DNA from: Alphaproteobacteria bacterium
GTDB lineage: Bacteria > Pseudomonadota > Alphaproteobacteria > UBA9219
Assembly: GCA_031291435.1 (NCBI GenBank)
Contig: JARLJC010000290.1
Span: forward strand, 1 to 64,000
Reading direction: 5' to 3'
DNA: 64,000 nucleotides
Under the pieces are notes generated by a model that was not told the DNA's origin, did no database searches, and saw only the letters and a list, made by a program, of their open reading frames with translations. Numbering within the stretch: the first letter of the stretch is position 1; every line of letters begins with the position of its first letter. Made by a program: the position numbers and the translations under genes. Shown one piece after another: positions 10,246-20,847 of the stretch.

Positions 10246-10277
10246 AAAAAGCCGGTGAATTTCTTCACCGGCTTTTT
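10246..10277 (+). terminator. Rho-independent terminator of rpmE
   Basis: AAAAAGCCGGTGAA-TTTC-TTCACCGGCTTTTTTT. Confidence 0.9.
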
Positions 10278-10293
10278 TTGTTGGAAGAAAAGA

Positions 10294-10332
10294 TGGATCC
10301 CCGCCTTCGCCGGGATGACGCGGCACGGGTAG
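10294..10332. repeat. Dispersed palindromic intergenic repeat, copy 1
   Basis: tggatccccgccttcgccgggatgacgcggcacgggtag; related copy at 60975-61013. Confidence 0.8.
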
Positions 10333-10335
10333 TTC

Positions 10336-11319
10336 TCAATCGACGAACGGCTTGATGCGGAAATTATGGTGCGCTTCGATATAGCGCACGGTGCCGCTCT
10401 TGGAGCGCATCACGACCGTATGGGTGATCGCGCCGCCCGCGAAACGGCGCACGCCCTGCAGCATTGCGCCAGCGGTCACGCCGGTAGCCGAGAACATCAC
10501 GTCGCCATGGGCGAGATCGTTCAACCCATATTTGCGGTTGAGGTCTTTGATGCCCGCTTTGGCGGCGCGGGCTTTTTCATCGTCATTGCGGAACAGCAAC
10601 CGCCCCTGCATCTGGCCGCCAATGCATTGCAAAGCGGCGGCAGCCAATACACCTTCCGGCGCGCCACCGGTGCCGAGATACAAATCCACGCCGCTATCGG
10701 GCTGCGAGGTGGCGATCACGCCGGAAACGTCGCCGTCGCCGATCAGCATGATGCGCGCGCCGGTTTCGCGCACCTTGGCGATCAGTTCCTGATGGCGCGG
10801 GCGGTCGAGAATGCAGACCTGAATATCCGAGGCTTCGGCCCCCTTGGCCTTGGCGAGATTGCGGATATTTTCGGCCGGGCTAGCGTCGATATCGACCACA
10901 CCGTCGGGCAAGCCGCCGCCCACCGCGATCTTGTCCATGTAAACGTCAGGCGCGTGCAGGAATCCGCCCGCTTCGGCAAAAGCGATCACGGCGAGCGCGT
11001 TCGGCCCGCCGGTCGCGGTGATGGTGGTGCCTTCGAGGGGGTCGAGCGCGATATCGACCGCCGGGCCTTTGCCGGTGCCGACTTTCTCACCGATATAAAG
11101 CATCGGGGCCTCGTCGCGTTCGCCTTCGCCGATCACGACCGTGCCCTGAATATCGAGGATGTTCAGCGACCGGCGCATGGCGTTGACCGCCGCCTGATCG
11201 GCCTTCTTTTCGTCGCCGCGCCCGACAAGGAGCGAGGCGGACAAAGCGGCAGCTTCGCTGACGCGCACCATTTCCATGGCGAGGTTACGATCGGTATAGG
11301 AGGAATTCTGGGTGGGCAT
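10336..11319 (-). CDS. glpX: Class II fructose-1,6-bisphosphatase
   Basis: GEGERDEAPMLYIGEKVG, DIALDPLEGTTITATGGPNALAVIAFAE, YLGTGGAPEGVLAAAALQCIGGQMQGRL. Confidence 0.95.
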   Translation of the reverse strand: MPTQNSSYTDRNLAMEMVRVSEAAALSASLLVGRGDEKKADQAAVNAMRRSLNILDIQGTVVIGEGERDEAPMLYIGEKVGTGKGPAVDIALDPLEGTTITATGGPNALAVIAFAEAGGFLHAPDVYMDKIAVGGGLPDGVVDIDASPAENIRNLAKAKGAEASDIQVCILDRPRHQELIAKVRETGARIMLIGDGDVSGVIATSQPDSGVDLYLGTGGAPEGVLAAAALQCIGGQMQGRLLFRNDDEKARAAKAGIKDLNRKYGLNDLAHGDVMFSATGVTAGAMLQGVRRFAGGAITHTVVMRSKSGTVRYIEAHHNFRIKPFVD

Positions 11320-11356
11320 GGCGGCTCCTGCTGGGTGGAAAAAACGGTTCTTGGTA

Positions 11357-11857
11357 TCACATAGGCTGGGTTTTGCCTACCGGCACGAAGTCGGGAAGAT
11401 TAACGCTGTCACCGGCAACGATGCCCTCGCGCGCGGCCTCGCCGCCCTTGATTTCAATGACGGCGGCGACCGGCCCGCCCGAAGGAACCGGCGTCAGATC
11501 CCCCGGCCTGGCATTGACCGCAATACGGGTAATTTTCCCATCCGCGCCGACAAACAGCATATCGAGCGGGATCAAAGTATCCTTCATCCAGAACGCCACC
11601 ACGCGCGGCGGGTTATAGGGAAAAATCATGCCGGTGAGCGCCGGCAGCGAGGGACGCTTCATCAGCCCATAAGTCTGCTCGGCCATCGTGGCGGCTATCT
11701 CGACATTATAAGAAACACCCTTACCGTTGGCATGCGTAATAACCAGATTGCCGCGCGCCAGAGCGGCTTCATCCGCATGCAGCCTCTGCCAGCCGCCGGC
11801 CACACACAAGGCGGCCACGATAACCGCCGCCATCACGAAACCTGATTTTTGGGACAA
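11357..11857 (-). CDS. DUF192 family protein
   Basis: ATMAEQTYGLMKRPSLPALTGMIFPYNPPRVVAFWMKDTLIPLDMLFV. Confidence 0.85.
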   Translation of the reverse strand: MSQKSGFVMAAVIVAALCVAGGWQRLHADEAALARGNLVITHANGKGVSYNVEIAATMAEQTYGLMKRPSLPALTGMIFPYNPPRVVAFWMKDTLIPLDMLFVGADGKITRIAVNARPGDLTPVPSGGPVAAVIEIKGGEAAREGIVAGDSVNLPDFVPVGKTQPM

Positions 11858-11932
11858 GGGCTTTCTCCGATTGTTATTCTTTCTTTAACCAGATTTGGCC
11901 AATCTTTATAAGAGTAAAATACGGAGGTATAA

Positions 11933-12703
11933 ATGCGCCGCTTTTCTTATGCCGCCTGTTTGCTGGTTCTGCTGGCCCCCTGCGCCGCTCTGGCTGCGGC
12001 GGATGTGCTGTTGCCTTCGAGCAGCGGCAATTCCTCATCCCTGCCCAATCTTGGGCTCGGCGCATCATCGTCGGCACCGGCGGCTTCGACCCCTGCGCCT
12101 GTCGCTCCGGCACAACCCGCGCCCCCGCCTGCCGAAACACCCGCGCCCACCCCCGATGCCGCGCAGATTTCTACGCCCCCCGTGACCATCACGCCTTTGA
12201 AAGGCGACACCTCGCATCTGCCGCTCGGAACAATACCGACCCAGATCATTAACCTGCCGGATAATTCGGCGATGCTGGCGCAGGCTTACGGAAAATTGCC
12301 CTACGCCCTGACGATCGGCATCGGCAGCCAGTCCATCTTCGGCGCCAAGGACATCAAAACGATCGGCGATAAACTCGGCCTTTCGCGCGAGGACATCCCC
12401 TCGCATTGTATCCTGACCGTGCGCGGCCTTTTGCAGACCGATAAGGGCGGCTATGTCATCGATGGCGGCGCTTCGCCGCAACTGGTGGCCCGCTATGACG
12501 GCATGATCCAGAATTTCCTGATCTCGGGGCATGCCCTCTGTACCGCGGGGCAGTTGCCGATGGGCAGCGGATTTATCACCGAAACCGGCGGCCGCTACGA
12601 TGTCGGGCTGCAACCCATCACCTGCCCCGCGCCCAAGCGGCAGGCGGCGCGCCTTACCATCACCTATACCGGCGACGATCATTCGCAATGCAGCTATGAA
12701 TGA
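11933..12703 (+). CDS. Secreted protein with Pro/Ala-rich linker, unknown function
   Basis: Signal peptide MRRFSYAACLLVLLAPCAALA; low-complexity PAPVAPAQPAPPPAETPAPTP. Confidence 0.7.
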   Translation: MRRFSYAACLLVLLAPCAALAAADVLLPSSSGNSSSLPNLGLGASSSAPAASTPAPVAPAQPAPPPAETPAPTPDAAQISTPPVTITPLKGDTSHLPLGTIPTQIINLPDNSAMLAQAYGKLPYALTIGIGSQSIFGAKDIKTIGDKLGLSREDIPSHCILTVRGLLQTDKGGYVIDGGASPQLVARYDGMIQNFLISGHALCTAGQLPMGSGFITETGGRYDVGLQPITCPAPKRQAARLTITYTGDDHSQCSYE

Positions 12704-12704
12704 A

Positions 12705-12817
12705 AAGAAGAGGGAGATAGAGATAAGAAAGAAGGGGCTGGAGGGTAACCGGCAAATTCGCGCTTCCGGCTAGCCTCCAGCCCCTTCTTCCCCCTCTTCT
12801 TCTAACTCCCTCTTCTT
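12705..12817. terminator. Nested bidirectional terminator between convergent genes
   Basis: Inner 16-bp arms AAGAAGGGGCTGGAGG (12729-12744)/CCTCCAGCCCCTTCTT (12774-12789); outer arms AAGAAGAGGGAG (12705-12716)/CTCCCTCTTCTT (12806-12817). Confidence 0.75.
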
Positions 12818-13686
12818 CTAACTCCCTCTATTAAGCAGCGGATCGGTCGGCAGATCGGCGATGAAGTTCAGGATGATCTGCTGGACTTTCAGATTATAGA
12901 CATTGTTATGCCCGGCGTCGGGCGCCCAGTAAGACTGCTTGGGCTCATTGGCGGCGGCGAAAAGTTTCTTGCCGAATTTGACCGGCACCACTTCGTCGAG
13001 TTCTCCATGCAGGAGGAGAAGCGGCATATGCACATTCCCGATCTTGGCAAGGGAATCGTATTTGTCGCGCAACAACCAGCGCACCGGCACCAGCGGATAG
13101 CGGTCCGCGCCGACATCCGGGATCGACGTATAAGGCGATTCAAGAATAAGGGCAGCGGCGTTATATTCGGTGGCCATCTGCACGGCGACGCCTGTCCCCA
13201 TCGATTCCCCGTAAAAGACGATCCCCGCTTCGGGCACACCTCCTCCGGGCGCTGTCTTAGCCTTGATGGCGTCGATGGCGGCCTGCGCATCCATATAAAG
13301 CCCCTCCTCGGAAGGCGAGCCCGGATTGCCGAAACCGCGATAGCCCACCATCAGCACGCCATAGCCGGCGTCGAGCCATGGGCGGACTTTGTAATTACGG
13401 TAGCCGAGATGACCGGCATTGCCCTGAAAAAACACGATGGTCATTTTATCGCGCGCCTGCGCCGGGCGATACCAGCTGGTGATCCTGAGGCCGTCTTCCG
13501 CGGTGACTTCGAGCGGCTGCAATTCCGGCAACGCCCATTCGGCGGGCACGAAGCGCGCCTGATCGGGGAAATACATCAGGCTTTTCTGCATAACGAACAG
13601 CGAGCCGATGAACACGCCATAGACGAGGGCGAGGGTAAGAATCCAGCCCCCCGCGCGGCGATAGAAATGTTTTCTGACCAAAGCCT

Positions 13687-13690
<4 letters not shown>
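12818..13690 (-). CDS. Alpha/beta hydrolase (BEM46/Abhd13-like)
   Basis: FFQGNAGHLGYRN, YRGFGNPGSPSEEGLYMDAQAAID, YGESMGTGVAVQMA. Confidence 0.85.
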
Positions 13691-15486
<1,796 letters not shown>

Positions 15487-15562
15487 GGGGACGATTTTCT
15501 AAAGAAATGTTAAACAGTCGGCCCTATCATAAGGCCTGCGAGATAATTGAAAAGCCTATCTT

Positions 15563-16570
15563 TTGAGGTTCCCGATGAACCAGATAACGCCGCCTATCCG
15601 TCCGCCCGCCCCCCATCGGCGCCGGAAAATCGGCCTTGCGCTGAGCAGCGGCATGGCCAGAGGCTGGGCGCATATCGGGGCCATTCGCGCGCTCAATAAA
15701 CTCGGGTTCGAATTCGACGTCATCACCGGCTGCTCGGTCGGCGCGCTCGCGGGCGGGTGTTATCTCGCGGGGCGACTCGATTCCCTCGAGGAATGGGCCA
15801 AATCGCTCAACAAGCGGAAAATTCTCAGTTATATGGATATGCGCCTGCGCTCGGGCGGCCTCATCGGCGGCGGCAAGCTGGTCGATGAGATGCGCAAATA
15901 TATGGGCAATGCGAAAATCGAGGATTTCCCCATTCCCTTTGCCGCGATGACCACCGATCTCGTCACCGGTCACGAAATCTGGCTACAGACCGGCGATCTG
16001 GTCGAAGCGCTGCGGGCCTCGTTTTCCCTGCCCGGTATTTTCCCGCCGGTGAAAATCAACAACCGCTGGCTGGCCGATGGCGCGATGGTCAGCCCCCTGC
16101 CCGTCGCCGCCTGCCGCGCCATGGGCGCCGACATGGTGATCGCCATCAATCTGAACGCCGACATGATCGGCAAATCGCGGCGCAAGGATTCCAACATCGC
16201 CACCGCCGCCGGTTTCGACATGATGGATATGCTGAAGGAAACCGGGCAGGAAGAAAAAATCGGCTTGATGGACAGTTTGACGCGCCGCGTCTTCCGCCGC
16301 GATTATGACGGGCCCAGCGTATTCGGCGTGATGACCTCTTCGCTCAACATCATGCAGGATCGCATCACAAGGTCGCGTCTGGCGGGCGATCCGCCCGACG
16401 TCCATATCGCCCCGCGCCTCGGCCATTTCGGCTTGCTGGAATTCGACCGCGCCGAGGAAGCCATCAGGGAAGGCGAAGCCGCCGTGATGCGCAAGCAGCC
16501 CGAACTCGCCGATGCCATGCAGATTTTGAGTCAAACTCACAATATCGTCGGCGAGAACGAACCGATCTAA
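15563..16570 (+). CDS. Patatin-like phospholipase (RssA-like)
   Basis: GLALSSGMARGWAHIGAIRAL, GCSVGALAGG, LADGAMVSPLPVAACRAMGAD. Confidence 0.92.
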   Translation: MRFPMNQITPPIRPPAPHRRRKIGLALSSGMARGWAHIGAIRALNKLGFEFDVITGCSVGALAGGCYLAGRLDSLEEWAKSLNKRKILSYMDMRLRSGGLIGGGKLVDEMRKYMGNAKIEDFPIPFAAMTTDLVTGHEIWLQTGDLVEALRASFSLPGIFPPVKINNRWLADGAMVSPLPVAACRAMGADMVIAINLNADMIGKSRRKDSNIATAAGFDMMDMLKETGQEEKIGLMDSLTRRVFRRDYDGPSVFGVMTSSLNIMQDRITRSRLAGDPPDVHIAPRLGHFGLLEFDRAEEAIREGEAAVMRKQPELADAMQILSQTHNIVGENEPI

Positions 16571-16613
16571 AACACCGGCTTTACATTTTTTCCGCGGCGG
16601 CTAACTTCGGGGC

Positions 16614-17228
16614 ATGAGCAACGCCGCCACCATCATCGCCGATCTTGCCGCGGGCAACCGCCGCTTTCTGGACGGGCAATCCCTGACCCGTTCGCAGGAT
16701 TCTCTGGAAAAACTGAAGACTTACGCGAGGGTCGGGCAGACGCCCAAGGCCGTCATTCTGTGCTGTTCGGATTCGCGCGCGCCGGTCGAGATGATTTTCG
16801 ATCAGGATATCGGCGATCTGTTCGTCATTCGCGTTGCGGGCAATATCATCGCGCCTTCGCTGGTCGGCAGCGTGGAATTCGCCGCCGAGACTTTCGGCAC
16901 GCGGCTCGTCCTCGTCATGGGGCATAGCCAGTGCGGGGCGGTCGGCGCGACGCTCGACCATATCGAGCATGCCGAAATCCCGCGCTCGGAAAATATTCAC
17001 GACATCGTCAGCCGCATCAAGCCGCACATTTTCGCCATCGCGGCGATAAAGGATATTCCGCGCGGCGAGAAGATGAACCGCGCGGTCGAGGCCAATGTGC
17101 GCGCGTCCGTCGGGCAATTGGCGCATGCCAGCCGCATGATCGAATCCCTGACCATGCAGGGAAAAATAGAAATCCGGGGCGCTGTTCTCGATCTTTCAAC
17201 CGGCCGGGTCGTCTTCCTCGATCCTTGA
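16614..17228 (+). CDS. Beta-class carbonic anhydrase
   Basis: ILCCSDSRAPVEMIFDQDIGDLFVIRVAGN, LVLVMGHSQCGAVGATL. Confidence 0.95.
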   Translation: MSNAATIIADLAAGNRRFLDGQSLTRSQDSLEKLKTYARVGQTPKAVILCCSDSRAPVEMIFDQDIGDLFVIRVAGNIIAPSLVGSVEFAAETFGTRLVLVMGHSQCGAVGATLDHIEHAEIPRSENIHDIVSRIKPHIFAIAAIKDIPRGEKMNRAVEANVRASVGQLAHASRMIESLTMQGKIEIRGAVLDLSTGRVVFLDP

Positions 17229-17259
17229 GGCCGAGACCCGGCCGATGAAACCTGCCGAT

Positions 17260-17754
17260 TTAGGGGTTGATAGACGCAAGGCTCCGGGCGGCGGCGCGCG
17301 TGGCGGCACGGGCAGCCGGATTTTCACGGCGGCCTGCGAACCAGATTTCGTCGGCCGCGACGTTCGCCTTCAGCTTCTCGATGCCTGTAGCGCTTAAATC
17401 CAAAGTCGAGCCCCATGTACGTCCATGTTCATCGCAGGGTTCGCCTGCGCCGGAGGCCAGCGCATGCAGATCGTTGCCGCGCACGGCGATGGCATGCTGC
17501 AAGACCTTGAACTGCTCCGCGGAGAAGGGGATGCGAACATCTACTGCGGGCACGGCAGGAGACCCGGCATGTTCGGCATTATAGCGCGGCGCATGAGGAC
17601 GACTTTCACGACGCAGGGTAAGAATTTCGCTGCCGGTGTGATATTGCAACGTGAGGGGAGTCATGACATCTCCCCCGATAACACCGGTTTTATGTGAATT
17701 TTCCTGAGTTGGATAATGAATGGTGTTGACGGTATGTAATGTAAAGCGGTCCAT
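17260..17754 (-). CDS. Hypothetical protein (164 aa)
   Basis: Open frame; start codon uncertain. Confidence 0.45.
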   Translation of the reverse strand: MDRFTLHTVNTIHYPTQENSHKTGVIGGDVMTPLTLQYHTGSEILTLRRESRPHAPRYNAEHAGSPAVPAVDVRIPFSAEQFKVLQHAIAVRGNDLHALASGAGEPCDEHGRTWGSTLDLSATGIEKLKANVAADEIWFAGRRENPAARAATRAAARSLASINP

Positions 17755-17941
17755 ATATCTGTCTCCCGATTGGTTGAAAAACTTAGGCGCAGCTTAGACA
17801 GCGCAGGGCAAGATTCGATAGCCCCCAGTCTCGCGCCGCACCATTTGCCCAAAACCGCCCGAAACGCTTTCTAACCCTTTGAATTCAGGCGGAAACCGCA
17901 GATCACCTTTTTATTAAGCAAAAGCGTGCTATATATAAAGC

Positions 17942-18250
17942 GTCGGCTTGCCGACTATGGCGATAAACGCTTTGTGGAATAGACGCTACGGACCCGGGGG
18001 CGGTACCCGGCGCCTCCACCACAATGACCGGTACTGCGGGTCATTCTTTGGGGGCGAAACAGGATCGACGTGCGTAGTAAAGACAGAGTTTTTGCCGGGC
18101 ATGATACCGCCCTTATCGGGTCACTTTTATAAATGCCAACGACAATGTTGACATGAGCAATGTTGCTATCGCTGCTTAATATCCGCTTGCGGAAGTAGAG
18201 TAGTTAGCACTTGATCGCGGTCCGGGGGGTACCGGGCAACAGAAACCCCC
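17942..18250 (+). ncRNA. ssrA: Circularly permuted two-piece tmRNA (ssrA)
   Basis: Acceptor-piece end CGCCTCCACCA (18011-18021) precedes the 5' acceptor GGGGGCGAAACAGGATCGACG (from 18050). The 7-bp acceptor stem GGGGGCG/CGCCTCC forms with one G-U pair. The intervening segment holds an AATGACC/GGTCATT hairpin. Outer ends are approximate. Confidence 0.92.
18135..18179 (+). other. tmRNA-encoded proteolysis tag ANDNVDMSNVAIAA
   Basis: GCC AAC GAC AAT GTT GAC ATG AGC AAT GTT GCT ATC GCT GCT TAA; ANDN start and hydrophobic AIAA end are typical of alphaproteobacterial tags. Confidence 0.9.
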
Positions 18251-18410
18251 CAATCTTTAGAGACTAGAGATAAGAGCGAGAAGAAGACGAGAAAGCAGGC
18301 ATGCTTTTGCTCTTGGCTTTTAACTGTGCGCCCTCTAGTTTCAATCTGATGCCGGGACACGAAGTAGAGTTTTTCTCTCCTTCTTCCTCTAACCCCTAGC
18401 CCCTAATCCT

Positions 18411-18890
18411 ATGTCCGAAGACCTCCTGCGTTACGACCTGATGATCGAAGCCGCGCTGCGCGATGTCGTGCGCGAGACGATGGAAACCGTCGGCCGCGAC
18501 GGGTTGCCCGGCGATCACCATTTCTACATCACCTTTCTAACCAAATTCCCCGGCGTCAAGGTTCCGGATTACCTGCGCAAGCAGTATCCAGACGAAATGA
18601 CCATCGTCCTGCAATATCAGTTCTTCGGGCTGAAACTGGAAGACGACTGCATTCATGTCACGCTGAGCTTCAACAATGTGAAAGAAAGCCTGGTCGTTCC
18701 CATCGATTCCATCACCACTTTCGCCGATCCCTCGGTCAATTTCGCGCTGCAGTTCCAGAATAGCGGCGATGACGGCGACGACGGCGAAAGCGACGGCCCC
18801 GACAGCCCCGACAGCGGCGGTTCGAGCGACAAGGAAAAAGAAGAAAAACGCGGCGAAGTCATCAGCCTCGACAAGTTCCGCAAGAAGTGA
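18411..18890 (+). CDS. sspB: SspB-alpha family ClpXP adaptor
   Basis: LRYDLMIEAALRDVVRETMETVGRDGLPGDHHFYITFLTKFPGVKVPDYLRKQYPDEMTIVLQYQF; acidic linker; C-terminal RGEVISLDKFRKK. Confidence 0.9.
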   Translation: MSEDLLRYDLMIEAALRDVVRETMETVGRDGLPGDHHFYITFLTKFPGVKVPDYLRKQYPDEMTIVLQYQFFGLKLEDDCIHVTLSFNNVKESLVVPIDSITTFADPSVNFALQFQNSGDDGDDGESDGPDSPDSGGSSDKEKEEKRGEVISLDKFRKK

Positions 18891-18891
18891 T
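18834..18891 (+). repeat. Direct repeat copy 1: sspB 3' end
   Basis: 58 bp matching 20218-20275 with 2 mismatches. Confidence 0.9.
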
Positions 18892-18901
18892 CTGACCCGT
18901 T

Positions 18902-20053
18902 TTACGGCTGGCGTTTGCTGCCGCGCGGTTTGATCTTTATCGACGGCAAAGGCGCCTTGGGGTGAAGAAACAAGGCGCTGTGATTGAGACTTGAAGCGTC
19001 GCGCGCGCCGGTGCCCAATGTCTCCTCCTCGATGATCTGCCTGAGATCGGCATTGAGAGTAGAGACCGGATTGATTTTGTCGGGATCAATGGGTTCCAGC
19101 TTGCCGAACCGCGGACGATCGGCTTCATGCGCGCCGTTGCGTATCGATTCAATCAGCTCGCCATAATAATTTCCCAAAATGCGCCGCATCACATACGGAA
19201 CGCTGCCGACAGTCTTGATCCCCGGCACGCCTTTTTCGTGACAGGCCCGGTCAATGGCAGAATTAAAATAATATTCGTCCAGAGAGCGTGGGATTTTTTC
19301 AAGCACTTCGTACAAGACCTGTACCAGTTCCCGATCATTTTCGTTGGCGAAGAGGCCAATGCGCGGACACAACCCCCACCTGTCGATCAGACCGGCAACG
19401 GAGGCGCTATCGGCGGAAAGACCGGTTTCCTGGCAGAGGATTTTTACAATTTCCTCTCTTGTGCGCGCCGACGCATCCAGCCCGTCGGCTTTCTGGCCGA
19501 CCCGCTTCATCAACGCGATCATGCCGTCGCTGACGCCCCGCCCAATGGTCGCCGTTGGCGCGAAGAAGGTATAAAGCTGAAGGCTGTTGAATTTGTCCGG
19601 CGCCGGAATCTGATTCAGGCGACGCCTGTTGAGCAATTCGTTATAAGCCCTGCGTATCTCGGGCATCGGCGACGATTCCAGATTACGATAGCCTCGCCAG
19701 TTAAACCCATTATGCAGATAAAAATAAGGCCCATCTTGGAAAGAATGGCGGCTATAATAAACGCTCGCCCCGGAAAAGCCGGGACGATCTTCATAGGCAA
19801 ACATCTGATCGCTCCGATACGAACCTTTGTTGCTGCGATCGAAAACGACCAGCGGCACAGCCGAGAAAGCCGCGATATATTGGGGGAGCGGATAGGGAAG
19901 ATCATCCGCCTCAAATTGCAGCATGCCGTCGAAAAAAGCCGGTATATATTCCGCCTTGCCTCCCTGGGGCTGAAAACCGGGCGGCAGCCGCCGCAGCCGG
20001 TCTTCGACATCGGCGAACGCGCTTTCCACTATGTTCCGAAGAACGTTATTCAT
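18902..20053 (-). CDS. Protein of unknown function (about 383 aa from the ATG at 20053; 406-aa ORF to 20122)
   Basis: Long ORF MNNVLRNIVESAFADVEDRLRRLPPGFQPQGGKAEYIPAFFDGML; no recognised family. Confidence 0.65.
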   Translation of the reverse strand: MNNVLRNIVESAFADVEDRLRRLPPGFQPQGGKAEYIPAFFDGMLQFEADDLPYPLPQYIAAFSAVPLVVFDRSNKGSYRSDQMFAYEDRPGFSGASVYYSRHSFQDGPYFYLHNGFNWRGYRNLESSPMPEIRRAYNELLNRRRLNQIPAPDKFNSLQLYTFFAPTATIGRGVSDGMIALMKRVGQKADGLDASARTREEIVKILCQETGLSADSASVAGLIDRWGLCPRIGLFANENDRELVQVLYEVLEKIPRSLDEYYFNSAIDRACHEKGVPGIKTVGSVPYVMRRILGNYYGELIESIRNGAHEADRPRFGKLEPIDPDKINPVSTLNADLRQIIEEETLGTGARDASSLNHSALFLHPKAPLPSIKIKPRGSKRQP

Positions 20054-20153
20054 TATCAAACAGGTCCGGTTAAATTTGCTTTTGCATGACGGGACTATAC
20101 AAAACCGGCGCAATCGCCTCAATAAGCCCTCACAGCTTTTATTTTCATAGCGT

Positions 20154-20190
20154 AAAATAAGGGCAAAATAGCTTGGCCAACCCTTATTTT
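20154..20190. terminator. Bidirectional hairpin terminator
   Basis: AAAATAAGGG (20154-20163)/CCCTTATTTT (20181-20190) followed by TCTTTG. Confidence 0.65.
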
Positions 20191-20217
20191 TCTTTGTATT
20201 AGTTCCTTACCCGAGGC

Positions 20218-20275
20218 GAAAAAGACGAAAAACGCGGCGAAGTCATCAACCTCGACAAGTTCCGCAAGAAGTGAT
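20218..20275 (+). pseudogene. Orphan duplicate of the sspB 3' end (encodes EKDEKRGEVINLDKFRKK*)
   Basis: 58-bp match to 18834-18891; in-frame TAG at 20200-20202 and no start codon before the homology. Confidence 0.88.
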
Positions 20276-20309
20276 TTAAGCAGCAGCCGGTCTGCGCTGG
20301 CGGCCATTA

Positions 20310-20385
20310 GTCCCCTTCGTCTAGAGGCCTAGGACACCACCCTCTCACGGTGAGAACACGGGTTCAAATCCCGTAGGGGACGCCA
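20310..20385 (+). tRNA. tRNA-Glu (anticodon CTC), CCA encoded
   Basis: GTCCCCTTCGTCTAGAGGCCTAGGACACCACCCTCTCACGGTGAGAACACGGGTTCAAATCCCGTAGGGGACGCCA. Confidence 0.96.
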
Positions 20386-20432
20386 ACGATTTCAATGAGT
20401 TAGAAAGATATATCGCCCAAAATTAGGCTTCA

Positions 20433-20457
20433 TGGCTAATATTTGGCTAATATACAG
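20433..20457 (+). repeat. 25-bp direct repeat near left end of element 1
   Basis: TGGCTAATATTTGGCTAATATACAG, identical at 24533-24557. Confidence 0.9.
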
Positions 20458-20793
20458 CCTGAAACAACCTGAAACAGCCCCCTATTTTCTGATTCGTGGG
20501 CGAAGCTCCGAAATGGATCAAAACGGGTGCCAATGGGTGCCACCCCACACCTTGCGAAGCCTGCAACGGACATGAAGGTTTGGATCAATGCTCGATGTAA
20601 TCATAGCGCTGTGTTTTCCATCGGTTTGAACTACCAAGGATTCCTTAATAGTTGCCGCCGTGTTTGTTCCCCAGCCCTTGCAAAGATTCCCTCATGCAAC
20701 ATTTTCATGCTGTCACGGGTTGATGGGCAGCGCCCTCGCCAGTCGTGATGATGCCCCGCCCCTTCGGTGGGGTGACAGCACATTACTGGCAGC

Positions 20794-20847
20794 GTGTGAC
20801 AAAACACAAAGTGTGTGACAAACGCGGGGTGTGTGACAACGTCACAC
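20794..20847 (+). repeat. Iteron-like GTGTGACA array
   Basis: GTGTGACA at 20794, 20813 and 20831 (18-19-bp spacing) plus inverted GTCACAC at 20841. Confidence 0.6.

Noticed and set aside
17948-18151. 67-aa ORF across the tmRNA
   Set aside because: Lies within the structured tmRNA gene; the tag frame is a different one.
20310-20385. Second, intact tRNA at 24669-24716
   Set aside because: The right copy contains only the 3' half (anticodon loop onward); it lacks the D-arm and 5' acceptor strand, so it is an att remnant.
20794-20847. CRISPR-like array
   Set aside because: The repeated unit is only 8-9 bp with 10-11-bp gaps, so it fits iterons, not CRISPR repeats and spacers; no cas genes in the window.
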